From Rhodocollybia butyracea (lineage: Eukaryota; Basidiomycota; Agaricomycetes; Agaricales; Omphalotaceae), in assembly GCA_015501585.1 (NCBI GenBank), contig JADNRY010000052.1:186001-250000 (forward strand): a DNA stretch of 64,000 nucleotides. Reading direction: 5' to 3'. Position numbers and translations under genes: made by a program. This document shows, piece by piece, positions 11,880 to 23,436 of the stretch (the stretch's first letter is position 1; every line of letters begins with the position of its first letter). The notes below the pieces were generated by a model. That model had not been told where the DNA came from and made no database searches. It saw only the letters and a list, made by a program, of their open reading frames with translations.

Positions 11880-12755
11880 CTATGCTAGAATAATACCCTC
11901 AAAATGGGCCTCTGCATCAACAGTCATGGCGCCAGTGACAACCCAGAAAATATTGGAAGCAAGAACACCTCCAAGAAGGGTCACTTTAGCACCAGCCGCG
12001 ACGGTGAGGGCCCCAACGATCTGGAACACGAAAACTTTTTCGTTTTTGGTAAATATAGATGAAGGAAGTGAGTTATACTAACCATCAGCAGCGGTCCCAC
12101 TGATTGTGACGCCAGGAGCATCGATGGTGACCGAAGAAGTCCATTTGTAGAGCGCCGGCAGAAGTAGACGACGTCCGATTGCGCCTGAAATCACCGAAAA
12201 CGATCAGCGAAAATAAACGAGAGACTACCTCGCACTGTGCAGACTTACCATTAGCTAGGTTGAAAATCCCAGGATTTATAAGTCCATTCGGGGCGGTGTA
12301 TGCTGCCTGCATGTTTGAGACCGCAGTAGTCATTGTCCCAGGGGTAGGAAGAGCAGAAGAAGCGGCAAAAAGGTCGTCTGTGACCTGGGTTAATGTAGCA
12401 GATTCTTCCTTAGATGCAAGGGCCATTGCGAATCCAATCAGCTCATTATCTGCGATGGGGACGTTTCCAGCTATGTTTCATGAACATGAAGCCACGAAAA
12501 CGTAGCATAGGCTTACTTATGGATCCAAGGGACAAGGGACCTGTGGTAACTCCCGTTTCGGCAAGAATTGCATAATTAGAAACGGTGCCGAGGTTAATGG
12601 TGGTTGGTCTTCGACTGACGACTGCGGGGGCTGCGTTAATTCTGAGGAAGGATGCCTGAGAGTGGAAAGGTCAGATTATTGGTAGATAAAGCGATATCGA
12701 ACGTAGAGATTACCAAAAGACTGAGCCAAACAACTTTGTTAACATTAGAAAGCAT
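11880..12755 (-). CDS. DUF3494 ice-binding protein homologue, C-terminally truncated
   Basis: Five exons close in frame: 12755-12714, 12655-12517, 12470-12249, 12184-12083 and 12034-11880, giving 219 residues. A signal peptide is likely (MLSNVNKVVWLSLLASF...INAAPA). The mature part follows the DUF3494 right-handed beta-helix pattern: INLGTVSNYAILAETGV, SALPTPGTMTTAVSNMQAAY, LLLPALYKWTSSVTI, TISGTAADVFVFQIVGALT and NIFWVVTGAMTVDAEAHFEG. These proteins bind ice crystals outside the cell and occur in cold-tolerant bacteria, diatoms, yeasts and mushrooms, with a history of horizontal transfer. The frame ends IILA-stop, some 30 residues before the usual C-terminus. It may be a recent pseudogene or encode a shortened protein. 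Confidence 0.85.
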
Positions 12756-13620
12756 GCTGAAGAGTTGGTGGCCAGTCAATGAGGAGAGGGTGAGGGGGAT
12801 CCAGATGTCAGGATATTGGAGCTACATGGCGCTATTTTTATACGTTTTAGAATTTCGAAGACGGCGTTTTCAATGTTTGAGCGTGTAGTCCTTGAGAAGA
12901 TACTACCAAGAGGCCTTGGGAGACAACAAAAAAGAAAACAACGTGACGTCAGTCATGACAATCCGCAATTTCTGGATTTTGGCTGCGATATGCATAATTC
13001 ATATTGAAGAGACGGTGAAAGCCCGATGAAAAGTGATGACTGCAGCACACCAGTAGACTAACGTTGGGAAAGCGGTAGAAGATAAGTTAGGAGGAGGGAA
13101 GAAAGACAAAAGGTACTATCATTAGCTTACACTAATCCTAGCCTGACTCCAACAGTCTTCGACAATGAGCCTGTCTTGAGCAAGGCTGAATTAGCGAAAC
13201 ATTTCATGTGTTGAATGGCTTTGTACAGAGACAGGATAGTAGGTGAAGGAAAGAACTGAATTTCAGCAGATCTTGCGGGCGGACGGGGAGTATTTCCACT
13301 CAGAAGGTCCCAAATATATGGTACTGATCTGAGAACGTCAGGTCCAGGCCAGCTAATTGGCCTAGTAGTTGTGTCTATTCACCTCTCGCTACCCAGGGAA
13401 TTCGTCTGATATTAGAAACCATACGGTGTCATACTATGATCGATCTTGTCGACATCGTCAGACCTGTGTGTGAAGTAGACCACACGAACAACTCCGACTC
13501 CATACTTGACCTGAAAAGAACAGTTACAATCAAGTACTTCGTCTCTTGCTACAAGCTTACCGCACAAAGCAACGTATATGAAAAGAGAGAGAGAGAACGA
13601 GAAAGAATGTACATATTTGT
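12756..13620. other. Intergenic, no assignable gene
   Basis: Between the ice-binding gene's promoter and the 3' end of the SCI1-like gene. It holds a GA-rich run near 13580-13605. No coding feature was recognised on either strand. Confidence 0.4.
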
Positions 13621-14686
13621 TCAACCGAATCGTTCCTTTGCGAGTTTTTGGAACATGGCCATGGTGGCGTCTTCCTTCTCCTTGAACACCGACACTCGTT
13701 CTCGTATCGTATTTGCCTTCTCTTGCTGGTTCCTTTGACGCGCTGCATCTCTTCGAGCAACCCTTGAATAAGATGAGCCCTCAGCAACATGTTTCCAGAA
13801 AACGTCTGACACTTACTGTTGCTTGAAGCTATCCCCACCACCCATGAGTGTGGACTCGTCAGCCTCAAGGCCTTCATCGCCTTTATCTCTGAACGTCCTA
13901 TCGCTATCTCTTTTGGCTCTTTTCTTTTCCAACATTCCTTCTCGTCCAACCTCTCTCGGACCAACCATATCCTCAATCCTATCTTTATCTTCCTTTTTCT
14001 CCCGCTTTCGTTTCAGATTTCGCTCCTCTTCCCGCGTTTCCGTGGTAAGCTCGCGCGCGAGCTGCATATCCGCGGCCGATGGTAAAGTTGGGCCTTGCAT
14101 TCTACTGCTGCCACGACTGGTGGAGGGCGAATCGAAAGGTTCTTCTATGTCTCGCAATCGAGTCGCGGCACTGACGCTGGCTCGCGCCCTTTTGAGAGCT
14201 TCATCGTCGGCACGTGAAGCCTTGGAAGCAAACGACCATTTGTACCCAGTTTGAGCTTGCGATGGGATAGTGGATATGTCTACGCCGGCATACAGTGATT
14301 CTACATGCGCACAGGTTAAGGAGAGCAGATCGTTTCGTTAAAAGTAATGTTACGCACTGGAAAGCTTCCCTCTATTCCAATACTGCCCATGGTAACTAAA
14401 AGATGAAGATTATCGCTGTTTTTCGGGAGAGAAAGGTACACACACCTTTACAAACTTTCGAAAATAGCTTCTTGCTCTGTCGCCAGACAGTTCATCGAAA
14501 TACTAGTTGGTTTTCAGCAAGACGCTTTTCTAACCAATATGCGCGTATTACCTTGCCCTTCTCGTCCTTGAGCCAAACTCTGAACTCATCACTTTTCTGA
14601 AAGTAATCAGACTCGGAGATTGGTTTTGCATTATGGGGTAGCTGGATTTCGTCTTCTGAGCGTTCACGAGAGCGGGATCTGGACAT
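13621..14686 (-). CDS. SCI1-like basic nuclear protein (conserved eukaryotic)
   Basis: Five exons (14686-14552, 14502-14446, 14382-14358, 14300-13817, 13762-13621) close in frame to 280 residues. The N-terminus is Arg/Ser-rich (MSRSRSRERSEDE). Residues 22-75 carry the conserved SESDYFQKSDEFRVWLKDEK ... YFDELSGDRARSYFRKFVK ... YWNRGKL pattern, which is shared with plant style cell-cycle inhibitor 1 and related uncharacterised eukaryotic proteins. The middle is charged and helical (LKRKREKKEDKDRIEDM), and the C-terminal exon is a coiled coil ending FQKLAKERFG. SCI1 is nuclear and interacts with cell-cycle and RNA-related partners; the fungal role is unknown. The match is from memory of the WLK...FVK.WN signature. 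Confidence 0.65.
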
Positions 14687-14689
14687 GGA

Positions 14690-16565
14690 AGAACTGACTA
14701 AGCCTCACAAGCCAAATTAGCGCCGAATCTTTTCTTATAGCCATGACGCTAAAAATTACCTGAAGAGCTCATTACAAGTCCCAGAGCTTCTACAAAAGCT
14801 AATGCAAATGTACTCCTTGCCTCATTTTCAGCTCTCTAGCACTAGGTTATCATGAAAGTTGACGAACCTGGACAAAATCTTTGCAAAAAATCTTCAAACT
14901 CGGTCGATCTGATCTTGATATCTCATCCCATTCATCTGCATCCAGGCATTCCCTAATCATCTCCGAGCTTAAAATCTCAGGAATACACTGCCTTTGTGTC
15001 CAGACACGCTGCACACGCCTCGCACGACTGCGCAATCGGAAAGAGAAAAATGGCGTTGTTCTCATGATGTCGAACACTATCAGTCTTCATGTATTGTTCT
15101 TCGTCAGAGGAAACCGCCCATGAACCGCCCATGCATGTGTCCAACCTTTTTAATGTATGGAATAGGCAAGGTTGGACAATATGACAACATGACTGTGATT
15201 CTGGCGAGCTGGAGACCTTTGCTGAGAACTCGTACCAAAATAAAGGCTGTCGCTCTTGACAACGATCTTCTTCGCAAACCAAATCTCTCTTGGCGGTTAA
15301 CGCTGCCTCTAAGGCCGAATTCACGATCCACTCTGAATCACATCCCGACAAAGAAGCGTACTGCTAAATCACATATCAGGGCGGTCAGCTGGGGCGAGTA
15401 CTCTTGAGCGTGTAAGCCAAAAACTCAGTTGACCTAACCAACAGTCCCATCTGTTGCAAGCTACTCTTCCGAGCCGAGGTCCCGAAATCGCCAATGTCGT
15501 TCCCCACTGAATAAGGTAATCTTTTGCCTTGATCTGTTGTCCGAAATATTTCCGAAGCGTATGTTAGGTTCTTGATATCCTGCCCAAGCTTCCATTCTCG
15601 TGTTCGGCTTAGGTCCTGCTATGTCAGAATCATTTTTGTCGGCCTTGAATGTATCCTTCGATGCCTTCCGCTATGAATCACAGCATACGCGAGAGTCATC
15701 GGGATCCTCGGAAGACGCAGCCAAACATGCATGATTTCTAGCCTGCAACGATGCGAAATAGGTGATGATGTTTCAAGGTCAACATGTCTGTCGGATGCTC
15801 CGCATGGGCCCGGAACTTGACATGCTGTGTTGTGTATGACATGACCGCCGTACGCCCTCATCTGCGAGGACAAAGAGCGCAGCCGCAAAACATCCAGATC
15901 TACTGTCCATCAACTGTTGGGCTACCAGGGTCCAGGACCAGGCTCCTCTCAGCCATATGGGGGCTACTTCAAGTGGAGCTAACGATTTGGCAGATATTGT
16001 CGTTTTACCTTCAAGTAAAATCGACACGGGATAGGCCGTTGTTCCCACATCGAAGTTCAGCGTTTTCAACTCATTTGGAATCTTGGATCGTCACTTTTCG
16101 TTGATCTAGTTTGCTTCAGAATCATTTGCTAGTACGGCTATGCATTAGTTGCTCAAAATGGGTAAGCCCTCACACCTCCTGCTGCAGCTTGGCTTTCGGC
16201 CTGTGGGTATATCGATCTTCTACCCGCGTGCGGATCGACCTTGGCACGCATCCACGCGATTCCCCACCGGCTCGACTATCCTCATCCCGCATCCCAAGGT
16301 TTCGCTTCGTATAACCCCTACTCCCCTACCCCCCTAACCCTGGGTGATTTTTAACCTTATCAAGAACATGAAATATCATATCATGATCATGATCATGATG
16401 TGATAGTAATGTCCAGGCAATCAGATAGGTCAGGATACCAAAGGAAGTGTATTAGTGGGATTGGCGGCCAAAGTCTACCTTAAAGTATGGTCCTCTAAGC
16501 CTTATTATTTCAAGCTGATATTTAATCGTGTTCTTAGATTTATCAAACAGTCCCTAGCCATCACT
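14690..16565. other. Long stretch without assignable genes
   Basis: Minus-strand frames at 14850-15351 overlap in different frames with no family motif and may be a decayed gene. Near 16373-16395 there is a short palindromic run of ATCATG units just upstream of the DUF6534 gene. Nothing else is supported. Confidence 0.4.
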
Positions 16566-18500
16566 ATGTCCGCCGAATCCGTTCGCCTCACCCTAGGCGC
16601 TGCCCTTGCTGGATGTATGGTTGCGGTAGGGTAAGAAAACCTTTCATCCAACCTGACTCTTGCTTCGCACTAATCGACTTGATTTTAGACTCTCAGCAGT
16701 TCTTGGGTTCCAGACGTTCTTGTACTTCAACATCTTTCCTTCCGATGCAAGGCGATACAAGTTTTTGGTAAGAGTTTCGTCCGCTGGGGATCGTGGAAAG
16801 TTGACTTTACCTTTGGTGTTTAGGTCGGGTGGATATGGTATCTACAGTAACATCTAGTCCAAATTACTCGTTCTGACCAAGCGCGATGTTCAGGGCGGCG
16901 GACGCCATACACACTGTCATGATTTGTTCAACGATCTGGGAATATCTTATTGTGAACTTTTCCAATCCAGACATTGTAACGAAAATTTTTCCGTCAGTTT
17001 CTTCAAGCTTTTTGAACCTGGACATCGTCTAACTTAACTCTGCAGGACTGTTGGGGTATGTAAGGACTTGGATATCATTGCTATATTTCAACCTCCCTCT
17101 TCTCTAGATTACAGTTGCAATGACAGCTGTTACTACTTTGAGTGCGAACAGGTAAATCTGCAAAAATTATTAGACATGTAATTATTGACATCGGCCTCTG
17201 TTGCGATCCAGCTTCTATGGTTGGAGGATACACAAGCTAAGCAAGCAAAACTGGTGGTTAACTGGACCCATTATTTTCCTCTCCATTGCTCGAGTTGGTA
17301 AGGATTATCACAATCATCTCTGGACTCTTGGGCTCATCTTTGTGTGCCTGCTTCCAGGACTTGCCTTCGGTGAGCTATAGTGTGCATGTATGGCACTCAT
17401 GCTTACCACGACATATAGCAACAACCAGTGAATTGTATGCCTCCTAGTCTTGATGTATCCAGAGACAGGTAATTAAATGATTTTCATGATCCAGGATCAT
17501 AATGAAAACATACCCCGCCTTTCGAGAAAAATTTCAGGTGAGACCGTTGTTCAGTCGAGTAGAGCAAACTAAAATGTCTAATCAGAATCTGTTCACCTCT
17601 GGTTTGATTGTTTCCGCAGTCACAGATGTCATTGTCTCTTTTGCTCGCTATTACTACCTGCGAAACTTGAAGCAAGGCTACATGCCGTACGTATTTTACA
17701 TGATGGTATCTCTTTTCAAGCTGATTTTTTACTCATGCTATCTAAGGACGCAGGAAGCTGTGGACGCAGTTGTTGTGTTTACGCTCAATGATGGGATTCT
17801 AACTTGGTGACTGTTCATCACACTGAGCAACGTCTAACTACTAATAACACATATGTTTCCAGTGCTGTTGTCATTGCTGCCATTGCCTGCGTATGTCTTT
17901 CTCCTCGATATTTTATGTGGGTACTCCCGGGTACTGAACTGTCGTACAGTGGTTATCAATGCCACATAATTTTATCTACTTGGGCATTTATTTCACGATC
18001 TCAAAACGTCAGTCTTCTTTGGATGTGTACAAGTTCGTTTTCTTATGATCTTAACAGTTTATTCAAACTCTGTGCTTGCCACGTAAGCCATTCATGACTT
18101 TATAACTTCTCATTTTCAAACGTACTTGTGTAGACTAAATCTCCGCAACTGGTATCGTCACCGCTATGCTTGGACTCGCCCCTTAGGCCTTTCGAGGATG
18201 CGTGGGACTACAACTGGTATGAATCATGGTAATAGTGATCATTCCCAATCGATGCTACCCACTTCCCATCCTACCGACAAGCATGCTCCTCCTAGTGAGA
18301 GCGGGGTGAGTCTAAACTCTCAATCCGGTTTTTCTGTTTTCTGACATTTTTCTCTGAAGCTCGGAGTCGAAGTGTACGTTGAACGCCAAGTTGAATACAT
18401 CAGCGAGCTCATTGGTAACTCTGATCTTGATGTACCCGAAACACATTCAAGCAAGTCAAGGAAATCGATGGATATATCCCCTGAACGACTAGCGCTTTGA
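16566..18500 (+). CDS. DUF6534 family multi-pass membrane protein
   Basis: A gene of many short exons on the plus strand. The start MSAESVRLTLGAALAGC is followed by GFQTFLYFNIFPSDARRYKF, VGWIWYLQAADAIHTVMIC and WEYLIVNF. Later exons give FYGWRIHKLSKQNWWLTGPI, SGLIVSAVTDVIVSFARYYY, a segment ending FTLNDGILTC, and MPHNFIYLGIYFTISKVYSN with LNLRNWYRHR. This order of about seven membrane helices and the QNWW motif are typical of the Agaricomycete DUF6534 family, which is highly amplified in mushrooms and has no known function. First exons are 16566-16630, 16689-16767 and 16824-16846. The C-terminus after the last helix is a hydrophilic Ser/His-rich tail ending at 18500. One 48-base intron (17538-17585) is a multiple of three without stops. 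Confidence 0.8.
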
Positions 18501-19793
18501 TGTGAGAAATTAGAGTAATTAGTTCCAGTTTCCGTCTCAGAGTTTCGGATCCAGCATTCAGTAATCGGTCGATAAATTATATATGCACCAGCTTCATGAC
18601 AGAAAAAGATCAAAGGCAGCAGCTGGCCGGTACTTATGAAACTAACGGACAGTCGCTTCCATTGCCTGCTCGCTCCGCCACTTACAAAGATAGTTTCTTT
18701 TAGTACGCTGAGCACGTAAATTAAGACCTTAATAAGTGTTCCTTTCGCCATACCACGTCGACCGTGACTCTACTACTTATTCCTTTGAAGGGTGTGTCTC
18801 AAGTTTCAACATCCATTGAATAAACAAACGCGTCAACTCCCGGTAAAAAACCTGACCGCACGATCGCTGCCACGGGCGGCCGTGGCGGCGGTCTTTGTGC
18901 TCAAACTCGTCGCTCGAGGCTACCCTGCGTATCCGCCCCCACCTCCTCGTGCGTCTTAGACTATAGCCTTGGAGCCTTAGGTAGCGCCTCCGCGCACCTC
19001 CACGCCTCCAACTGTAGCATGACCGCTTCTGTAATAATTGTATGATACAATCGGAGCCAAGTAAGTTATATATATCAAATAAAATTGTTCATCTTGAAAC
19101 AGATCAGGCTTTCATCAAGAATAAGTATCGAAGTGTACATCGATCTACGCCTCGATCTTCCTGTTTCAACAGCTTCCCGCCTTGGGGAATACTTAGCACA
19201 GAGCTGGAAAGGTTGGAGCGTCGCTCAGTGGAGAACGTTAGACCCGCGCCAGAGGGGAACCGAAGAAAGCAGATCACAGGAGAAATCGCGAACTTTTAAT
19301 TCACATGCCCACCCCAGTGAGGATATGTTCAGATCGCGAAAGATATGAAGTAGTAGCAGTACCCACTTGCAACGCTATACCAAGTACACGGTGCGTACAA
19401 ATCTAAATCTTAACAAGCTTGAATAAAGGGGCATCGTTCTGCGTCGTTCCGGTTCTGATAGATGCTGATGAAAGGTTTATGTCAGAGTAAGTACTGTGAG
19501 CTGAAATCTACGACCACATCAAGACCACATGCTCGCCGGGCGTTACGCATTAAGCGAATATTTTGATAGGGTCGATGAGTGGTCGATGCTCGGATAATGA
19601 TTCTGGATGCTAAATCTGTGACCATATATAAGTGACAATGGAGTATGCGCTTTCCCCAGTTCTCAACGAGCACCCTCCGGAAGCCCCTGTGAAGCACCTT
19701 GACTCTCTCCAGTACAATTTAGGTACGTAGGTTCTTCGAAGGTTATGTACATATTGGAGTTAATAGAATATCTACAATACAGGCTGACTCGAC
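18501..19793. other. Intergenic, no assignable gene
   Basis: Contains a GC-rich patch at about 18855-19010 and AT-rich flanks. No protein or RNA feature was recognised. Confidence 0.4.
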
Positions 19794-20915
19794 ATGGCCA
19801 GCAGCGACGATGGCTTTTTTGCTCTACCTACTGAGATCCATACTGAGATCTTCACCATCGCATGTAGCCCATCATGCTTTGGAGGATCCTCGGATTACGC
19901 CGCTTTCCTCACCGGGATTTCTCTGTCGCTCGTATCCAAATATGTACGTGCTGCATCTGCTCCGGCGCGGCATCGGGTGGTCATCCTCTACGGCTGGCAA
20001 CAACTTTTGGCTTTTGAGGGCCTTATCTCCAACCCCCACACGAGCAGTCGCGTCCGTTACTTGACACTCATCTGTGACGAATTGCCCCGGGATTCCTCGG
20101 TATCCTTTCTCTCGTCCTCCAAAGCGGGGGCGTACGAGATTATGTTGGGAGTTATAGCAAGGCTATTACGCGCCGTCGAAACCGACTTGTATGAACTCGA
20201 ACTTGGATTTCAAGCGATCGAATACGTCAGTGACCCGTTAGCGTTTCTTTCGCCGTTGTACTTTCCGAATCTCGGAAAGATGTTCTACGCTTGCCCCCCT
20301 TCGAACAGTTTACCCTGGGCCATGAATGGCAGGTCGTTCTCAACTGCAATCATAAGCCCTTGTTTGGAAGAGTTGACAGTTGTACTTAACGACTCTGTCC
20401 TCGACAGAGACGGGTTTGAAGCAGACGGACTCCCGTTTACCGAGCCAACGCCAGGCAGTCATACTGCTCGCATTGGCTTGGACCGTATGGCTAGTGTGCG
20501 GCTTGATTTGGACTGCATGCCAAAGAACTCCTTTGATTCCGAGTTGCGCATGGGCAACTTTCCGTCCCTTACGACTCTGAACCTCTACGCTTCTTCACCG
20601 GCCGGAGCACTCGCTGTTCTCTACATGAGCGAGGTGACTTGGAGTGTCGGTTCAACCCTCATCATTGGCAGCGGAACGAAATGCAAAGCCAAGACTTCAT
20701 CCTCTAGCATAACGCCGTGGCCTTATAATTTTGATAGTGTGAAGGATGAGGAAAGTATATGGCCACCAAAAGGACTGCGCACAATTATATTGCGACCTAA
20801 GAGAAGGTGGTGCGAAAAATGGAAAAGTCTGCGTGATGTAACCAAGAGAAGGCGGGAATTGGAGTCAGAACTACCTGAAATTTTTGTATTAAAGCCTGGG
20901 GAACGATATTCATAG
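19794..20915 (+). CDS. F-box-like protein, single exon
   Basis: Uninterrupted 373-residue frame beginning MASSDDGFFALPTEIHTEIF, an F-box-like start (LP.EIH.EIF) followed by SLSLVSKYVRAASAP and a weak leucine-rich repeat-like body (VRYLTLICDELP, CLEELTVVLND, FPSLTTLNLYASSP). This layout is common in Agaricomycete F-box proteins, which are presumed substrate adaptors of SCF ubiquitin ligases. The C-terminus is basic and charged (LRPKRRWCEKWKSLRDVTKRRR). It is unrelated in sequence to the four-copy F-box family elsewhere in the window. The substrate is unknown. Confidence 0.75.
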   Translation: MASSDDGFFALPTEIHTEIFTIACSPSCFGGSSDYAAFLTGISLSLVSKYVRAASAPARHRVVILYGWQQLLAFEGLISNPHTSSRVRYLTLICDELPRDSSVSFLSSSKAGAYEIMLGVIARLLRAVETDLYELELGFQAIEYVSDPLAFLSPLYFPNLGKMFYACPPSNSLPWAMNGRSFSTAIISPCLEELTVVLNDSVLDRDGFEADGLPFTEPTPGSHTARIGLDRMASVRLDLDCMPKNSFDSELRMGNFPSLTTLNLYASSPAGALAVLYMSEVTWSVGSTLIIGSGTKCKAKTSSSSITPWPYNFDSVKDEESIWPPKGLRTIILRPKRRWCEKWKSLRDVTKRRRELESELPEIFVLKPGERYS

Positions 20916-21313
20916 CTCACTTACCCCCTCTAAATAAAAATAACGAGCCATTTTCCCGAAAAGAAATGTAGATCCCTTGATCGTGGCTGGGTTGAAACAC
21001 GTTTGCAATTCCGAAGACACAGTATATTGAGAGATTTTATATAACCAGGCCAAGCTTCCAAGTTCCTGCACCTAGTTCAAGTTCCCGTTTGGCCAGATCC
21101 TGTGTGAGAAGGATCTTTCATTTACAATTGGTTCACAGATGTCCAACTTGAAGAGTAAAAACTATTCGAGGAGTGTCTGCGACTATTGATCATCGAATTT
21201 CACTGCCTCTTCACCGATTTAAATATTAATTTATTTACCGTGGGAGGGAACGAGGTTAGGCCGAAAAGGCTGCTGTCTAGCGATAGAACTGGAATGCGAG
21301 CTCGAGCAGCGGT

Positions 21314-23436
21314 TTAGCTCAAGTTGGCTGGTGCCAATCCATGATGGTGTGGACTTCTATTATTATGATCTGCCAACACTGCAGAGAATCCTCTGTGGGT
21401 GATTGGGAAGGGAGAGAGATGTGAGATGTCCGAGCAAGTCTCCGAATCACAAGATCTGTGAAGTGAAGTATGCGAGTAAATATATTCATTCAAATTTCGG
21501 GAAGGCCTGCCATTCAGTGGATAAAAGTCCATCGACAGGGAAATGGGAATCTTGCAACAATTGCGAAAATTTATAGTGAATCCAACTGTTGTTAGATTGT
21601 GGAAGTGTTCCAAATCCTTGTCATGTCTGCTCTGGAAATTGGAAATAACCTGTCAACAAAAATTATCATTCAGCTCAGAGGGGTTAGTAACATACTTTGA
21701 ACCAAAACCAAATTCGAAATGCTTTGTGAAGAAATTGAGCCAGTGACAAGGTCCAGGGAGGCAAATTACAAGTTGAGCGATAGAATAGATATCAAATTTA
21801 TCAAGTTGCAAAAGAAGTTCATTAGTACCAGATGCATGGATACAGTGATACTCCCAATAGTTGAACAACTGGATAGAGGAAGTGAATGATTGTAGATCTC
21901 AATGGCAGCTAGGCAGCACTGTGCAAGATAGTCATGGCCAGCTGCTTTGCCAATGAAAAATTGAAGGTCAGATTCAACGGGTGAGGGTCCATTAAAAAGA
22001 GAGTGAACGCCGGATAGCGCAGCTCGGAGAGCACCAATGGATTTCATTCCAGTAGTGAGAAGATGTACCAGGTCTGAATGGTTAAAGCTTGGTATCTGGT
22101 GTTCAGCACTTAGAAAAAAACCCTTTCCCACCTCCTTTCTAAACACTAGAACTGCCCCAAGAATTTGGAGCAGTTTGCCATCATCCCTGTAGGCATTCAG
22201 CATAATCTGGTGGTAAAGAGCGTCCAGTTCAGCGAATGGGGATTCAGTTCCCTCCAGTGTTTGAATACCAAGTACCACATCTAGACGGTCTGCTGGGACT
22301 GTCCCATCATCATCAATGTATTTCAGTACAGTTGATGGGTATATGAAGTGCCCAGAAGACTTCTGAACTAGGACTTCAATCTGATTGTGAGTTGGCCAAG
22401 GACGAGCAACATGCTCCATAGTGTGCAAATGGTGGCCAAGAATCTCTTGGAATCTGGCCTGTAAAAATGCTCGAATCTCTTGAGACGCTTGATATATATC
22501 ATCATCAAGAGGAACCCATTGACAGATAGTTCTGAGTTCACGATTGTTGAATTTCTCTTTGATGCGAGGTTCTGGTCTGCTGGCTATCAGAATCTGGAAT
22601 GGAAGAGGGTATTTATGCATTGCATCTCTGAAAATAGAAAGGATACGTTGTTGATCGCGACTGTTAGAGCATTCATCCAGACCATCGATGATTATAATTC
22701 GGGTGCGCATCGATGATAGCAGTGGACTCGATATACTCGTAACCAGTGTAGATGAAGACAAACTCTGACCTTTTCCATCATCATGCAAATATGGGGAGGC
22801 TGGTTTCCCAAGCAACTCCTGATGCATCTGGGCCTTGAACCAGGGCTGCAGAATAAGTTCGCTAAACTGAATCTCCATGGATGACGTGAGGACAGATGGA
22901 TTTTTAATGACCACTGAGTTTATGATCGAGCGTAATTCAGGCATTGCGCCAGCAATTTGCAGAGCAAGTGTAGCGAACAGCCGTTCTGGGCCGTTTCGGG
23001 ATGGACCGGTGCGCCAAAAGAAGAAACTTCCAGCTAAGGTCCCATCCTTTGCGCAGGATTCTGCAAAAGTCTGAGCAATAGCCGACTTTCCCGCTCCAGC
23101 TGGTCCATAGAGCCAGCGGAGACTTGAATCATTCGGGACGACCTGTACTGTATCCTGTTTGACCCAGTTGTTCAATTCTTTCAGAACTCCTTCTCGCGTT
23201 CCTGGATGGCATAATGGCGGGGGAAAACGAGCTTCTGCATTAAACAGAGCCGAAGTAGACGTATGCCCATACAATATGTGAAGGCCTTTTCTATGTGTTA
23301 ACATCGCTCGTCGATGCGTAAGGTAGGCGGTCAACACACCTCTTTCTCCATCACAGTGCGTCGATATATTCACATCACGGCCAGCGTAATTGAAGGTTCC
23401 CCTACCGATAACAAAGTCGTGAGATCCACCAAACAT
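21314..23436 (-). CDS. NACHT NTPase (fungal NLR-type), copy 1, with lesions
   Basis: Reading starts at 23436 with MFGGSHDFVIGRGTFNYAGRDVNI, the short Gly-rich leader seen on many mushroom NACHT proteins. Then come CHPGTREGVLKELNNWV, Walker A GPAGAGKSAIAQ, FFFWRTGPSRN, Walker B IIIIDGLDECSNS and the sensor-like ILIASRPEP. Such STAND proteins act in self/non-self recognition and programmed cell death, oligomerising on nucleotide binding. The frame runs to about 21868, where one base is missing relative to copy 2. A 3' exon beginning near 21640 encodes DKDLEHFHNLTTVGFTINF and ends at 21314. Relative to copy 2, about 57 bases (19 codons around HASFPEFL) are deleted. The leader intron may be retained (see findings). 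Protein C-terminus uncertain. Confidence 0.7.

Noticed and set aside
16305..16345. Telomere-like CCCTAA repeats
   Set aside because: Only one CCCTAA-type unit occurs in a C-rich run (CCCCTACTCCCCTACCCCCC); no tandem telomeric array.
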